Below are positions 8,443 through 19,566 of a stretch of DNA of 64,000 nt, one piece after another (within the stretch, counting starts at the first letter, position 1; every line of letters starts with the position of its first letter). The stretch lies in contig NZ_JNZO01000011.1 in the NCBI RefSeq assembly GCF_000717595.1, positions 186,001 through 250,000 of the forward strand, given 5' to 3'. A program made the position numbers and the translations under genes. This stretch comes from Streptomyces flavochromogenes. GTDB taxonomy: Bacteria > Actinomycetota > Actinomycetes > Streptomycetales > Streptomycetaceae. The notes beneath the pieces are model-generated. The model saw only the letters and a program-made list of their open reading frames with translations. It did no database searches and was not told where the DNA came from.

Positions 8443-8688
8443 GTGGCACGCGTCGTAGTCGACGTCATGCTCAAGCCGGAGATCCTCGACCCTCAGGGGC
8501 AGGCGGTGCAGCGTGCACTGCCCCGCCTGGGATTCGCCGGAATCGCCGACGTCCGTCAGGGGAAGCGTTTCGAGCTGGAGGTGGAGGGACCGGTCGACGA
8601 CGCCGCCCTCGCCCGCATCCATGAGATGGCCGAAACCTTCCTTGCCAACACTGTGATCGAAGACTTCATCGTGAAGGTGGAGTCGTGA
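8443..8688 (+). CDS. purS: FGAM synthase subunit PurS
   Basis: An 81-aa subunit that bridges PurQ and PurL in the three-part formylglycinamidine ribonucleotide synthase (step 4). [20 protein letters not shown] and FEDxI-like [12 protein letters not shown] are diagnostic. GTG 8443 is preferred over GTG 8437 because GGGAG at 8433-8437 is correctly spaced from it and the protein then starts MARVVVDV as in the family. The stop overlaps the purQ start by 4 nt. Confidence 0.96.
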   Translation: MARVVVDVMLKPEILDPQGQAVQRALPRLGFAGIADVRQGKRFELEVEGPVDDAALARIHEMAETFLANTVIEDFIVKVES

Positions 8689-9364
8689 CCGCACGCATCG
8701 GCGTCGTCACGTTCCCCGGAACGCTCGACGACCAGGACGCGCTGCGTGCCGCCCGCCTCGCGGGCGCCGAACCCGTATCGCTCTGGCACCGCGACAAGGA
8801 CCTCAAGCAGGTCGACGCCGTGGTCCTGGCCGGCGGTTTCTCCTACGGCGACTACCTGCGGGCCGGGGCCATCTCCCGCTTCTCGCCGGTGATGGAGACG
8901 ATCATCGAGCAGGCGAAGGCGGGCATGCCCGTCCTCGGTATCTGCAACGGCTTCCAGATCCTCACCGAGGCCCATCTGCTGCCGGGCGCGATGCTGCGCA
9001 ACAACCACCTCCACTTCATCTGCCGCGACCAGAAGCTGCGGGTGGAGAACGCGGAGACCGCCTGGACCTCGGACTACACCGAGGGCCAGGAGATCGAGGT
9101 CCCGCTCAAGAACATGGACGGCCGGTACGTCGCCGACGAGCGGGTGCTCGACGAGCTGGAGGCCGAGGGGCGGGTCGCCTTCCGCTACCTCGACGTCAAC
9201 CCCAACGGCTCGCTGCGTGACATCGCGGGCATCACCAACGCCGCGGGCAACGTGGTCGGCCTCATGCCGCACCCCGAGCACGCCGTCGAGCCGCTCGTCG
9301 GCACCGGCAAGACGGACGGCCTCGGTTTCTTCACCTCGATCCTCAAGAAGCTGGTCAACGCCTG

Positions 9365-9365
<1 letters not shown>
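8685..9365 (+). CDS. purQ: FGAM synthase glutaminase subunit PurQ
   Basis: A 226-aa class I glutamine amidotransferase that supplies ammonia to PurL. The nucleophile is Cys87 in [10 protein letters not shown], and the catalytic His/Glu pair lies in [14 protein letters not shown] 8685 overlaps the purS stop (GTGA), and its own TGA overlaps the purL ATG, so the three genes are translationally coupled. Confidence 0.98.
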
Positions 9366-11614
<2,249 letters not shown>

Positions 11615-11630
11615 TCCGAAGCACCGGGGA

Positions 11631-11668
11631 GGCCCCCGTCCGGACCGCAAGGTCCGGGCGGGGGCTTT
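11631..11668 (+). terminator. purSQL terminator
   Basis: GCCCCCG-T-CCGGACC paired with GGTCCGG-GCGGGGGC around a GCAA loop, followed by TTTCGCGTTT. Confidence 0.85.
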
Positions 11669-11686
11669 CGCGTTTCTCTCCTGCAG

Positions 11687-11710
11687 GAGATTACGTAAGT
11701 ACGTAATCTC
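11687..11710. promoter_or_regulatory. 24-bp palindromic operator over the ArsR-gene promoter
   Basis: Perfect 11-bp arms GAGATTACGTA (11687-11697) and TACGTAATCTC (11700-11710) flank a 2-bp spacer. The right arm contains TAATCT (11704-11709), a good -10 hexamer placed 7 nt from the ATG at 11717, so the transcript would be leaderless and the operator would cover its own -10. Autoregulation by the encoded ArsR-type protein is the natural inference. Confidence 0.75.
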
Positions 11711-11716
11711 GATGGT

Positions 11717-12250
11717 ATGGAGCTGGACGAGCGGGTCGCCGCGCTGGAACGGCGTATCGCGGCACTGGAGAGCGCGGCCGAAAGCGCGGCCGACAGTGCG
11801 GAGCGCCCCGCGCCCGAGGTCACCGGCAGCCCGCTCTGGGCGCTCGAAAGCCTCAAGGCGCAGCTCGCGGCGGACACGGGGGACCGGGGCGAGGACGGCG
11901 CGGTCGTCTTCACGGGATCGGTCAGGCTGCCGACCCAGGAGCGGTACGAGTGGCAGCTCGGCGCCTTCACCGGGCAGCTGTTCGAGGAAGACTGGGCGGA
12001 CGCCGCCGAGTCGTTCGCCGCGCTCGGACATCCCGTACGGCTCCGCCTGCTGCGGGAGATCCTCGGCGGCCGGCGCACCGCCGCCGAACTGGCCGAGCTG
12101 GAAGAGACCGGCACGACCGGCCAGATCTACCACCACCTGCGCCAGCTGACCGGCGCCGGCTGGCTCAGGACCGTCGGACGCGGCCGCTACGAGGTCCCGG
12201 GAGCCCGGGTCGTCCCGCTCCTGGTGGTCCTCACCGCGGCCCGGCCGTGA
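11717..12250 (+). CDS. ArsR-type winged-helix regulator
   Basis: A 177-aa protein. The N-terminus (1-35) is a short coiled-coil-like stretch (ELDERVAALERRIAALESAA), and the C-terminal 85 residues form an ArsR winged helix: AALGHPVRLRLLREILGG, then a recognition helix TGQIYHHLRQLTGAGWL and wing VGRGRYEVPG. No metal-binding Cys pair is present, so it is not a classical metal sensor. No ribosome site precedes ATG 11717, in line with a leaderless mRNA. Its stop overlaps the start of an M23-peptidase remnant (GTGA), so the normal target was probably a cell-wall or exported hydrolase encoded in the same transcript. Confidence 0.85.
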   Translation: MELDERVAALERRIAALESAAESAADSAERPAPEVTGSPLWALESLKAQLAADTGDRGEDGAVVFTGSVRLPTQERYEWQLGAFTGQLFEEDWADAAESFAALGHPVRLRLLREILGGRRTAAELAELEETGTTGQIYHHLRQLTGAGWLRTVGRGRYEVPGARVVPLLVVLTAARP

Positions 12251-12450
12251 CCGACACCACGACGGCCGGCCGGGAACTGGCCCGGTGCGGGAACTCGGGC
12301 AACTCCACCGAGCCGCACGTGCACTTCCAGCTGATGGACGGCCCCGACCCGGACACGGCGAGCGGAGTGCCGTTCACCTGGCGCGGTGTCGGCGTACCGA
12401 AGAACGGCGAGACGTTCGAGGTGCCCCGCGACGCGGTCTACTCGGCCTGA
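12247..12450 (+). pseudogene. Truncated M23 (lysostaphin-type) peptidase remnant
   Basis: A 67-aa frame starting with GTG 12247 overlapping the ArsR stop. After about eight unrelated residues it enters GRELARCGNSGNSTEPHVHF followed by QLMD, the end of the catalytic core of an M23 metallopeptidase, where the HVHFQ histidines sit. The first zinc ligands and the whole upstream part of the domain are absent, so the gene has lost its middle by deletion yet kept its coupled start. The reading frame is intact, so a short peptide could still be made. The C-terminus overlaps the convergent SnoaL gene by 13 bp. Confidence 0.75.
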
Positions 12451-12848
12451 CCCCAGAAGGAGTCGGCGACGTCGATGTCCTCGACGCACTCGTCGATGTC
12501 GGAGATCTTGCCGCCGATGATGGTGAAGACGAGAGCGCCGTTCATCTCGATGCCCATGCCCTTGTCCTCGCGGGTGGCGAAGAACCGGTTCGCCGCCACG
12601 GCATGGCCGCGGCCGTCGACGGAGACGCTCTGCAGTTCGACCCGCATCTCGCCGCGGGTGAGTTCGAACATCTTGCGGTACATGTCGAGGACGTTGTCCC
12701 GGCCCTTGATGTGCCCGGATATCTGGCTCTCTCCGGGCGAGTGGTGCGTACAGTCCGCCGTCATCAGCTCACCGACGGCCTCCATGTCTCCTTTGGTCCA
12801 CGCGTCGAAGCCCCGGCGGACCAGGGCGGCGTCAGGGTGCTCAGCCAT
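12438..12848 (-). CDS. SnoaL/NTF2-like fold protein
   Basis: A 136-aa cone-shaped NTF2-like protein. ALVRRGFDAWTKGDMEAVGE and LMTADCTHHSPG at the N-terminus and a hydrophobic LVFTIIGGKISDIDECVEDI strand pattern are typical of small ester cyclase/isomerase-like or ligand-binding SnoaL proteins. ATG 12848 follows a GAGG-type site (rev. strand AGAGGGG). No substrate can be inferred; convergent to the ArsR/M23 pair. Confidence 0.8.
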   Translation of the reverse strand: MAEHPDAALVRRGFDAWTKGDMEAVGELMTADCTHHSPGESQISGHIKGRDNVLDMYRKMFELTRGEMRVELQSVSVDGRGHAVAANRFFATREDKGMGIEMNGALVFTIIGGKISDIDECVEDIDVADSFWGQAE

Positions 12849-12927
12849 CGCTCATCGACCCCTCTCGGTCGAACAGGTGCGCTGCCGGAAGCCCTCCCCC
12901 CTCCAGTCTCCGACTACCCTCGCCCCC

Positions 12928-13716
12928 ATGCCACCGGCCAAGAAGCGCACCCGCCGCTACGACTCCGCCAAGACCAGGGCCGCCGTGCTCGCCCAGTTCG
13001 CCCACGTGCGGCAGGCGGTCGTGGCGCTCACGCCCGAGCAGCTCGACGGGCCGACCCGGCTGGGGGAGTGGACGGTACGGGACCTGGCCGCGCATCTGAC
13101 GATGGTGCTCGCATCGACGGCCCGGAAGCTCGGGGAGCCCGAGCCGGCCCGACGGGAACTCGCTCTGCTCGACTGGCCCCTGGCCACGGCGACGGAGGCG
13201 GCGAGCATCGACGAGGACACCCGGGCGATCGACACGGCCGACCTGCCGGCGCTGTTCGCGGAGACGGCGGCGCGGTACGAGGCGGCGCTCGCGGGCGTCT
13301 CCGACGAGCGGCTGGTCCCGACCCGTTTCGGTGCGATGACCGTCGGCGAGTTCCTCGTCACCCGGACCGTCGAGCTCGTCGTCCACACGGACGACCTCAA
13401 CGCCGCGACCGGCGCAGGCGTCCCCTACGACCGGCAGGCCCTCGCCGCCTGCACCCGGTTGCTCGCCGACGCCCTCGCGGCGAAGGCCCCGGGCGGGGCG
13501 GTCGAGGTGCGGATCCCGCCGTACGCGGTGGTGCAGTGCGTGGAGGGCCCCCGGCACACCCGGGGCACCCCGCCCAACGTGGTCGAGACCGACCCGCTGA
13601 CCTGGATCCGCCTCGCGACCGGGCGGGCGGAGTGGGTGACGGAGCGGGACGAGGCCCGGGTCGGCGCCAGCGGCGAGCGGGCCGACCTGAAGGACCTCCT
13701 GCCCCTGATGGGCTGA
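12928..13716 (+). CDS. Maleylpyruvate-isomerase-N / DinB-like domain protein
   Basis: A 262-aa protein of the mycothiol-dependent maleylpyruvate isomerase N-terminal family (DinB-like four-helix bundle). Visible are LTPEQLDGPTRLGEWTVRDL, followed by AAHL with a candidate metal His, and RTVELVVHTDDLN with a second His in the expected position. A C-terminal domain (about 190-262) with PPYAVVQCVEGPRHTRGTPP and TDPLTWIRLATG looks like the sterol-carrier-like tail of these proteins. Probably a thiol-S-transferase-like metalloprotein; exact reaction unknown. It starts at ATG 12928 with little ribosome-site signal. Confidence 0.75.
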   Translation: MPPAKKRTRRYDSAKTRAAVLAQFAHVRQAVVALTPEQLDGPTRLGEWTVRDLAAHLTMVLASTARKLGEPEPARRELALLDWPLATATEAASIDEDTRAIDTADLPALFAETAARYEAALAGVSDERLVPTRFGAMTVGEFLVTRTVELVVHTDDLNAATGAGVPYDRQALAACTRLLADALAAKAPGGAVEVRIPPYAVVQCVEGPRHTRGTPPNVVETDPLTWIRLATGRAEWVTERDEARVGASGERADLKDLLPLMG

Positions 13717-13789
13717 GATTCCCGTACGGGCCCGGCCCCGGCGGAAACCGGCCGCGGAACCGACTTCCGCCCCGGACCGTCCCACCGCC

Positions 13790-14683
13790 ATGCAGACGCA
13801 GACGCAGCGCACCCTCGCATCCGCCGCATCCGCCGCCGCCCTGGCCCTCCTCCTCGCCGCCTGCGGCACGGAGGGAGGCAGCACGGGAGCGGGCTCCGGC
13901 TCCGACACCGTCTCCCCCGACCTGCCCGTCGCCGGCACCCACTGGACGATCGGTGCCGTCACGGTCGACGGCCGCAGGTCCGCCGCCCCGGACGGCGCCC
14001 GCGTCGAGTTCGGCGCGGACGGCCGCGCCCGAGGCAACAGCGGCTGCAACACCTTCGGAGCGACCGTCGCCGTGAAGGGGGACACCCTGACCGTCTCCCC
14101 GCAGGAGATCACCGAGATGGGCTGCCCCGAGGACCGGCAGCGCTTCGAGACGGAGCTGGTCAAGGCCTTCACCGGCCCGCTCAAGGGGAAGCAGGAGGGC
14201 GAGGCCCTCACCCTGACGTCCCCGGACGGCCGCAACGGACTGGAGCTGACCGCGGAGGCGGACCTCCCGCTGCGCGGCACCACGTGGAAGATCGACGGGC
14301 TGATCTCGGGGGACACTGCGTCCTCGCTGCCCGCCGGCAGCGGCGACAAGGCCCGCCTCGTCCTCGGCGCGGACGGCCGGGTCAGCGGAAACCTGGGCTG
14401 CAACAACTTCGCCGCGACCGCCCGCGTCGAGGGGAAGACGCTCACTGTCGAGGGTCCGGCGGCGACCACCCGGATGATGTGCACCGGCCCGCAGATGCAG
14501 CTGGAGACCAAGCTGTACGAGCTCCTCGACGGCCGGCTCACCTATCGCCTGGACCACCGGACGCTGACCCTCACCAATGCCGAGGGCGAGGGCCTGGGGG
14601 CGACGGCGGACACCGCGACGACTGGCGGAACCTCCGAAGGAGCAGGCGGAACGGGCGGCCAAGAGCCCTCGGCGTCCCGGTGA
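13790..14683 (+). CDS. Lipoprotein with two META/HslJ domains
   Basis: A 297-aa predicted lipoprotein: signal peptide 1-24 ending in the lipobox LLLAAC (lipidated Cys25). Two tandem META domains follow, each with the paired signature GNSGCNTFGATV / GNLGCNNFAATA and a later conserved MGC(P)E or MMCTGP Cys; the Cys pairs probably form disulfides. META proteins such as HslJ are linked to envelope stress and antibiotic tolerance. The C-terminus is a Gly/Thr-rich tail. Monocistronic, 218 bp upstream of purF. Confidence 0.85.
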   Translation: MQTQTQRTLASAASAAALALLLAACGTEGGSTGAGSGSDTVSPDLPVAGTHWTIGAVTVDGRRSAAPDGARVEFGADGRARGNSGCNTFGATVAVKGDTLTVSPQEITEMGCPEDRQRFETELVKAFTGPLKGKQEGEALTLTSPDGRNGLELTAEADLPLRGTTWKIDGLISGDTASSLPAGSGDKARLVLGADGRVSGNLGCNNFAATARVEGKTLTVEGPAATTRMMCTGPQMQLETKLYELLDGRLTYRLDHRTLTLTNAEGEGLGATADTATTGGTSEGAGGTGGQEPSASR

Positions 14684-14864
14684 ACGAGCCCGTCCGGGGT
14701 GCCCTCCGTCACATCGCGACGGGGCTTGCGTCCTGGTACGAGCGTCCGCTCGGAGGGGTTCGGGGGCGAGAATCCCTTACCGTGCCTGCCTCGTAGCCCC
14801 CTCCAAGCCGGAGATGATCATTTCGTGCGATCGTACGAGCAGGGCGGACCCCGCATTTCCTCAA

Positions 14865-14894
14865 TTCGGACCAGTGGTCGAGCCCGTCTACACT
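14865..14894 (+). promoter_or_regulatory. Candidate purF promoter
   Basis: A -10-like TACACT (14889-14894) lies 7 nt before the purF GTG at 14902, with a weak -35 (TTCGGA, 14865-14870) 18 bp further upstream. This geometry would place the transcript start on or next to the start codon; no ribosome site is visible. Confidence 0.4.
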
Positions 14895-14901
14895 CGGAAA
14901 C

Positions 14902-16428
14902 GTGCCACGTGGTGACGGTCGACTCAATCACGACCTGCTTCCCGGTGAGAAAGGCCCCCAGGACGCTTGTGGCGTCTTCGGTGTCTGGGCTCCGGGTGAA
15001 GAGGTCGCAAAGCTCACGTACTTCGGGCTCTACGCCCTCCAGCATCGGGGCCAGGAATCCGCGGGAATCGCGGTCAGCAACGGCTCCCAGATCCTCGTCT
15101 TCAAGGACATGGGCCTCGTGTCCCAGGTCTTCGACGAGACCTCTCTCGGTTCCCTCCAAGGTCATATCGCGGTCGGTCACGCCCGCTACTCGACCACCGG
15201 GGCCTCCGTGTGGGAGAACGCGCAGCCGACGTTCAGGGCAACCGCCCACGGCTCGATCGCGCTCGGCCACAACGGCAACCTGGTGAACACGGCGCAGCTC
15301 GCCGAAATGGTCGCCGACCTGCCCAAGAAGGAAGGCCGCAGCACCCGCGTCGCGGCCACCAACGACACCGACCTGCTCACGGCGCTCCTCGCCGCCCAGG
15401 TCGACGACGAGGGCAAGCCGCTCACCATCGAGGAAGGTGCCGCCAAGGTCCTTCCCGATGTCCGGGGCGCCTTCTCCCTCGTCTTCATGGACGAGCACAC
15501 GCTCTACGCGGCCCGTGACCCGCAGGGCATCCGCCCGCTGGTCCTCGGCCGCCTGGAGCGCGGCTGGGTGGTCGCGTCCGAGTCCGCCGCCCTCGACATC
15601 TGTGGCGCCAGCTACGTTCGCGAGGTCGAGCCGGGCGAGATGATCGCGATCGACGAGAACGGCATCCGTACCTCGCGATTCGCGGAAGCGAAGCCCAAGG
15701 GCTGTGTCTTCGAGTACGTGTACCTGGCTCGCCCGGACACCGACATCGCCGGCCGGAACGTGTACCTCTCCCGCGTGGAGATGGGCCGCCGCCTGGCGAA
15801 GGAGGCGCCCGTCGAGGCCGACCTGGTGATAGCGACGCCGGAGTCCGGCACCCCGGCCGCGATCGGCTACGCCGAGGCCTCGGGCATCCCGTTCGGCGCG
15901 GGCCTGGTGAAGAACGCCTACGTCGGGCGCACCTTCATCCAGCCCTCGCAGACCATCCGCCAGCTCGGCATCCGGCTGAAGCTGAACCCGCTCAAGGACG
16001 TCATCAAGGGCAAGCGCCTGGTGGTCGTCGACGACTCGATCGTCCGCGGCAACACCCAGCGCGCCCTCGTCAAGATGCTCCGCGAGGCCGGCGCGGCCGA
16101 GATCCACATCCGGATCTCCTCGCCGCCGGTGAAGTGGCCCTGCTTCTTCGGCATCGACTTCGCCACCCGCGCGGAGCTGATCGCCAACGGCATGTCGATC
16201 GAGGAGATCGGCAAGTCGCTGGGCGCGGACTCGCTCTCGTACATCTCGATCGACGGGATGATCGAGGCGACCACGATCCAGAAGCCGAACCTCTGCCGTG
16301 CCTGCTTCGACGGCGAGTACCCGATGGAGCTGCCGGACCCCGAGCTGCTCGGCAAGCAGCTCCTGGAGACCGAACTGGCCGCGGGTCCCGCCGCCACGGC
16401 GGCCTCCGACGCGCTCCGCCGTCCGTGA
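14902..16428 (+). CDS. purF: Amidophosphoribosyltransferase
   Basis: A 508-aa PRPP amidotransferase, committing step of purine synthesis. It keeps a 22-residue propeptide before the catalytic Cys23 (QDACGVFGVW), as in Bacillus-type PurF, which is autoprocessed; the four Cys of an iron-sulfur cluster are likely, e.g. KWPCFFGIDFATR and NLCRACFDGEYP. The PRPP loop is RLVVVDDSIVRGNTQRALV. Start is GTG 14902, where the first residues match relatives. purM follows after 57 bp, so they are probably co-transcribed. Confidence 0.97.
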   Translation: MPRGDGRLNHDLLPGEKGPQDACGVFGVWAPGEEVAKLTYFGLYALQHRGQESAGIAVSNGSQILVFKDMGLVSQVFDETSLGSLQGHIAVGHARYSTTGASVWENAQPTFRATAHGSIALGHNGNLVNTAQLAEMVADLPKKEGRSTRVAATNDTDLLTALLAAQVDDEGKPLTIEEGAAKVLPDVRGAFSLVFMDEHTLYAARDPQGIRPLVLGRLERGWVVASESAALDICGASYVREVEPGEMIAIDENGIRTSRFAEAKPKGCVFEYVYLARPDTDIAGRNVYLSRVEMGRRLAKEAPVEADLVIATPESGTPAAIGYAEASGIPFGAGLVKNAYVGRTFIQPSQTIRQLGIRLKLNPLKDVIKGKRLVVVDDSIVRGNTQRALVKMLREAGAAEIHIRISSPPVKWPCFFGIDFATRAELIANGMSIEEIGKSLGADSLSYISIDGMIEATTIQKPNLCRACFDGEYPMELPDPELLGKQLLETELAAGPAATAASDALRRP

Positions 16429-16485
16429 GCACGGTCGCCCGTAAGACCCCGCTGCAACCGCAGTACGACACGAAAGTTCCCAGCC

Positions 16486-17553
16486 ATGCCTGAGACCACC
16501 GGTGCCAGCTACGCGTCCGCGGGCGTCGACATCGAAGCGGGTGACCGCGCTGTCGAGCTCATGAAGGAGTGGGTGAAGAAGACGCAGCGCCCCGAGGTCC
16601 TCGGTGGCCTCGGCGGCTTCGCCGGCCTCTTCGACGCCTCCGCCCTCAAGCGCTACGAGCGTCCGCTGCTCGCCTCCGCCACCGACGGCGTCGGGACGAA
16701 GGTCGACATCGCCCGCCAGATGGGCGTGTACGACACGATCGGCCACGACCTGGTCGCGATGGTCATGGACGACATCGTCGTCTGCGGCGCCGAGCCGCTC
16801 TTCATGACCGACTACATCTGTGTCGGCAAGGTCCACCCGGAGCGGGTCGCCGCCATCGTCAAGGGCATCGCCGAGGGCTGTGTCCTGGCCGGCTGCGCGC
16901 TGGTCGGCGGCGAGACGGCGGAGCACCCGGGCCTCCTCGGCCCGGACGACTTCGACGTCGCCGGCGCGGGCACGGGTGTCGTGGAGCACGACCGGCTGCT
17001 CGGCCCCGATCGCATCCGTACGGGGGACGCGGTCATCGCCATGGCCTCCTCGGGTCTTCACTCCAACGGGTACTCGCTCGTCCGGCACGTGGTCTTCGAC
17101 CGCGCGGGCATGACCCTCGACCAGCGGGTCGACGAGCTGGGCCGCACGCTGGGCGAGGAGCTCCTGGAGCCCACGAAGATCTACTCGCTCGACTGCCTGG
17201 CCCTCACCCGGACCACGGACGTCCACGCGTTCAGCCACATCACGGGCGGCGGTCTGGCGGCGAATCTGGCCCGGGTGATCCCGGACGGCCTGCACGCCAC
17301 GGTCGACCGTTCGACCTGGGCGCCGGGCGCGATCTTCGACCTGGTCGGCAAGGCCGGTCAGGTGGAGCGCCTGGAGCTGGAGAAGACCCTGAACATGGGT
17401 GTCGGCATGATGGCGGTCGTGCCGGCCGAGTCCGTGGACGCGGCCCTGACGACGCTGGCGGACCGGGGCGTCGAGTCCTGGGTCGCGGGCGAGATCACCG
17501 AGCGCGGCGCGCACACCACGGGCGCGGAGCTGGTCGGGGACTACGCGAAGTAG
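16486..17553 (+). CDS. purM: AIR synthetase
   Basis: Phosphoribosylformylglycinamidine cyclo-ligase, 355 aa, step 5 of purine synthesis. It shares the PurM/PurL ATP-binding superfamily fold; ASATDGVGTKVDIARQMGVY, DDIVVCGAEPLFMTDYI, and LVGGETAEHPG are family signatures, with FSHITGGGLAANLARVIPDG further on. ATG 16486 is supported by the usual SASYASAGVDI-type N-terminus. A hairpin terminator follows. Confidence 0.97.
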   Translation: MPETTGASYASAGVDIEAGDRAVELMKEWVKKTQRPEVLGGLGGFAGLFDASALKRYERPLLASATDGVGTKVDIARQMGVYDTIGHDLVAMVMDDIVVCGAEPLFMTDYICVGKVHPERVAAIVKGIAEGCVLAGCALVGGETAEHPGLLGPDDFDVAGAGTGVVEHDRLLGPDRIRTGDAVIAMASSGLHSNGYSLVRHVVFDRAGMTLDQRVDELGRTLGEELLEPTKIYSLDCLALTRTTDVHAFSHITGGGLAANLARVIPDGLHATVDRSTWAPGAIFDLVGKAGQVERLELEKTLNMGVGMMAVVPAESVDAALTTLADRGVESWVAGEITERGAHTTGAELVGDYAK

Positions 17554-17572
17554 TTCTCACGGGTACGAGGTG

Positions 17573-17599
17573 ACGGGGCGCTCCTGAGGGGCGCCCCGT
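17573..17599 (+). terminator. purFM terminator
   Basis: ACGGGGCGC (17573-17581) paired with GCGCCCCGT (17591-17599), starting 19 bp after the purM stop. Confidence 0.8.
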
Positions 17600-17685
17600 T
17601 CGCGTCGCAACCAGCGCGTCGGGCGGGTCGTGCCGAACGACTTCGGTCGTGTCGTACGAGCCCCGGCGCCGCCCGGACGCGGACA

Positions 17686-17728
17686 GCACAGAAACCCGGC
17701 CGGGTGATCCCGGACCGGGTTTCTGTGA
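17686..17728 (-). terminator. Terminator of the DUF3073 gene
   Basis: Near-perfect stem CACAGAAACCCGG (17687-17699) with CCGGGTTTCTGTG (17715-17727); it lies 14 bp beyond the DUF3073 stop on the minus strand. It may also stop purM transcripts. Confidence 0.85.
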
Positions 17729-17742
17729 TGCGATTCAGAAGG

Positions 17743-17997
17743 TCAAGCGCGACGCGGGGACGCGCTCGGACCGGACTCGTCGTCCTCGTCCTCGTCGTCC
17801 TCGTTATAGAGATCCGCGTACTGGGCGTACGGGTCGTCTTCCTCGTCGTCGTCCTCGAACGGCTCGCCATTCGGCGGCTGGTTCGAAGTCGAAGCGCCCA
17901 GCTCATTGGCCAGACGCGTCAAGTCTGTCCCGCCGCTGCTGTACTTCAGCTGGCGGGCGACCTTGGTCTGCTTGGCCTTTGCCCGGCCGCGCCCCAT
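17743..17997 (-). CDS. DUF3073 small basic-acidic protein
   Basis: An 84-aa actinobacterial protein of the DUF3073 family: a basic N-terminus MGRGRAKAKQTKVARQLKYS followed by a conserved GGTDLTRLANELG patch and a very acidic tail rich in Asp/Glu and Tyr (PYAQYADLYNEDDED). ATG 17997 is chosen because the protein then begins exactly at the family consensus. Function unknown; the sharp basic/acidic split suggests a nucleic-acid or ribosome-associated protein, but that is inference. Confidence 0.9.
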   Translation of the reverse strand: MGRGRAKAKQTKVARQLKYSSGGTDLTRLANELGASTSNQPPNGEPFEDDDEEDDPYAQYADLYNEDDEDEDDESGPSASPRRA

Positions 17998-18319
17998 GGC
18001 TCGACCCCCTCGGTGACGGGGCTCGGTGGCCCCAGAGTCTTGACACGCGTTCATGATTCGGAACGGACTCTCGACAGAGAGACCGGTCCGTAGGGCTTCA
18101 ACGGTACCTGTTTCCGCGGGTCTACGGTACGCCGCGCGCATCACATACCCCGGTACAGAACCATCGAGGTGCCCTTTCCTCGCTGGTCAATCGCGATTTT
18201 AACCTCTTCTTGAGGGCCGACCCGCCGAGGGGCGTGAGCGAAGTCTCCCCGTGGTCGCTCCGTGGCCCTCCCACGGACTCCTCAGGGTCACCCCGGCGAC
18301 GGGTCGGTCCCGGTGCGGC
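17998..18319. other. Intergenic gap, 322 bp
   Basis: Between the start of the DUF3073 gene and the 3' end of vdh, both on the minus strand. It should carry the DUF3073 promoter in its first 200 bp and the end of the vdh transcript near 18270-18290, where CCGTGG and CCACGG form a weak 6-bp stem. No gene is seen. Confidence 0.5.
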
Positions 18320-19411
18320 TCAGGCGCGTCGCGCGTCCGCCATGCGCTGCTCGGCGATCCGGTCGGACGCCGCGGCCGGCGGAATCCCATCGGCCTTCGC
18401 ACGTGCGAAGATTTCGAGCGTGGTGTCGAAGATCTTCGTCGCCTTCGCCTTGCAGCGGTCGAAGTCGAAACCGTGCAGCTCGTCGGCGACCTGGATCACG
18501 CCACCGGCGTTGACCACGTAGTCGGGCGCGTAGAGGATCCCGCGCTCCACGAGGTCCTTCTCGATGCCCGGGTGGGCGAGCTGGTTGTTGGCCGCGCCGC
18601 AGACGATGCTCGCGGTGATGAACGGGACGGTCTCCTCGTTCAGGGCGCCGCCGAGCGCGCAGGGCGCGTAGATGTCGAGACCCTCGACGCGGATCAGCGC
18701 CTCGGTGTCGGCGACGACGGTGACCTGCGGGTGCTTGTCGGTGATCCGGCGCACCGACTCCTCGCGCACATCGGTGATCACGACCTCGGCGCCGTCCTCC
18801 AGGAGGTGCTCGACGAGGTAGTGGCCGACCTTGCCGACGCCCGCGACGCCGACCTTGCGGCCGCGCAGGGTCGGGTCGCCCCAGAGGGTCTGCGCGGAGG
18901 CGCGCATGCCCTGGAAGACACCGAAGGCGGTGAGGACGGAGGAGTCGCCGGCGCCGCCGTTCTCGGGGGAGCGTCCGGTCGTCCACTTGTTCTCGCGGGC
19001 GACGACGTCCATGTCGGCGACGTAGGTGCCGACGTCGCAGGCCGTGACGTACCGGCCGCCGAGGGAGGCGACGAAGCGCCCGTAGGCGAGGAGGAGCTCC
19101 TCCGTCTTGATCTTCTCCGGGTCGCCGATGATGACGGCCTTGCCGCCACCGTGGTCGAGACCGGCCATGGCGTTCTTGTACGACATGCCGCGGGCCAGGT
19201 TGAGGGCGTCGGCGATCGCCGCGGCCTCGGTGGCGTACGGGTAGAAGCGGGTGCCGCCGAGGGCGGGGCCCAGGGCGGTGGAGTGGAGGGCGATGACGGC
19301 CTTGAGGCCGGTGGCGCGGTCCTGGCAGAGCACGACTTGCTCGTGGCCACCCTGCTCCGAGTGGAACAAGGTGTGCAGTACATCAGCAGGAACGCCGGTC
19401 ACATCGGTCAC
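18320..19411 (-). CDS. vdh: Valine (branched-chain amino acid) dehydrogenase
   Basis: A 363-aa Glu/Leu/Phe/Val dehydrogenase catalysing NAD-dependent oxidative deamination of valine and related amino acids, the first step feeding branched-chain acyl-CoA precursors. [28 protein letters not shown] with the two catalytic lysines (K79 and K91 by this start), and the Rossmann [13 protein letters not shown] are all present; [13 protein letters not shown] and [16 protein letters not shown] complete the fold. The GTG at 19411 is chosen because GGGAG lies 8 nt upstream; a TTG at 19426 without a site would add 5 residues. Divergent from the next gene. Confidence 0.94.
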   Translation of the reverse strand: MTDVTGVPADVLHTLFHSEQGGHEQVVLCQDRATGLKAVIALHSTALGPALGGTRFYPYATEAAAIADALNLARGMSYKNAMAGLDHGGGKAVIIGDPEKIKTEELLLAYGRFVASLGGRYVTACDVGTYVADMDVVARENKWTTGRSPENGGAGDSSVLTAFGVFQGMRASAQTLWGDPTLRGRKVGVAGVGKVGHYLVEHLLEDGAEVVITDVREESVRRITDKHPQVTVVADTEALIRVEGLDIYAPCALGGALNEETVPFITASIVCGAANNQLAHPGIEKDLVERGILYAPDYVVNAGGVIQVADELHGFDFDRCKAKATKIFDTTLEIFARAKADGIPPAAASDRIAEQRMADARRA

Positions 19412-19566
19412 GGTGGTGACTCCCAAGTACGAAGCGGCGGTTGCGGACCTCCCTAGGGGTGGGGGAGGACCAGTTCGGCAAGAGAGTAAGTCCTACCTGG
19501 GCGTAGATCGGCAGCAGTGCTCAGGATCACCCCCTCCCGGAGTACCTCCGTGGAAGGATTCGCGAC

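Noticed and set aside
14818-17514. 898-aa antisense frame over purF-purM
   Set aside because: Shadow of the plus-strand genes, composition of repeats of Val/Asp/Arg as expected for a reverse frame.
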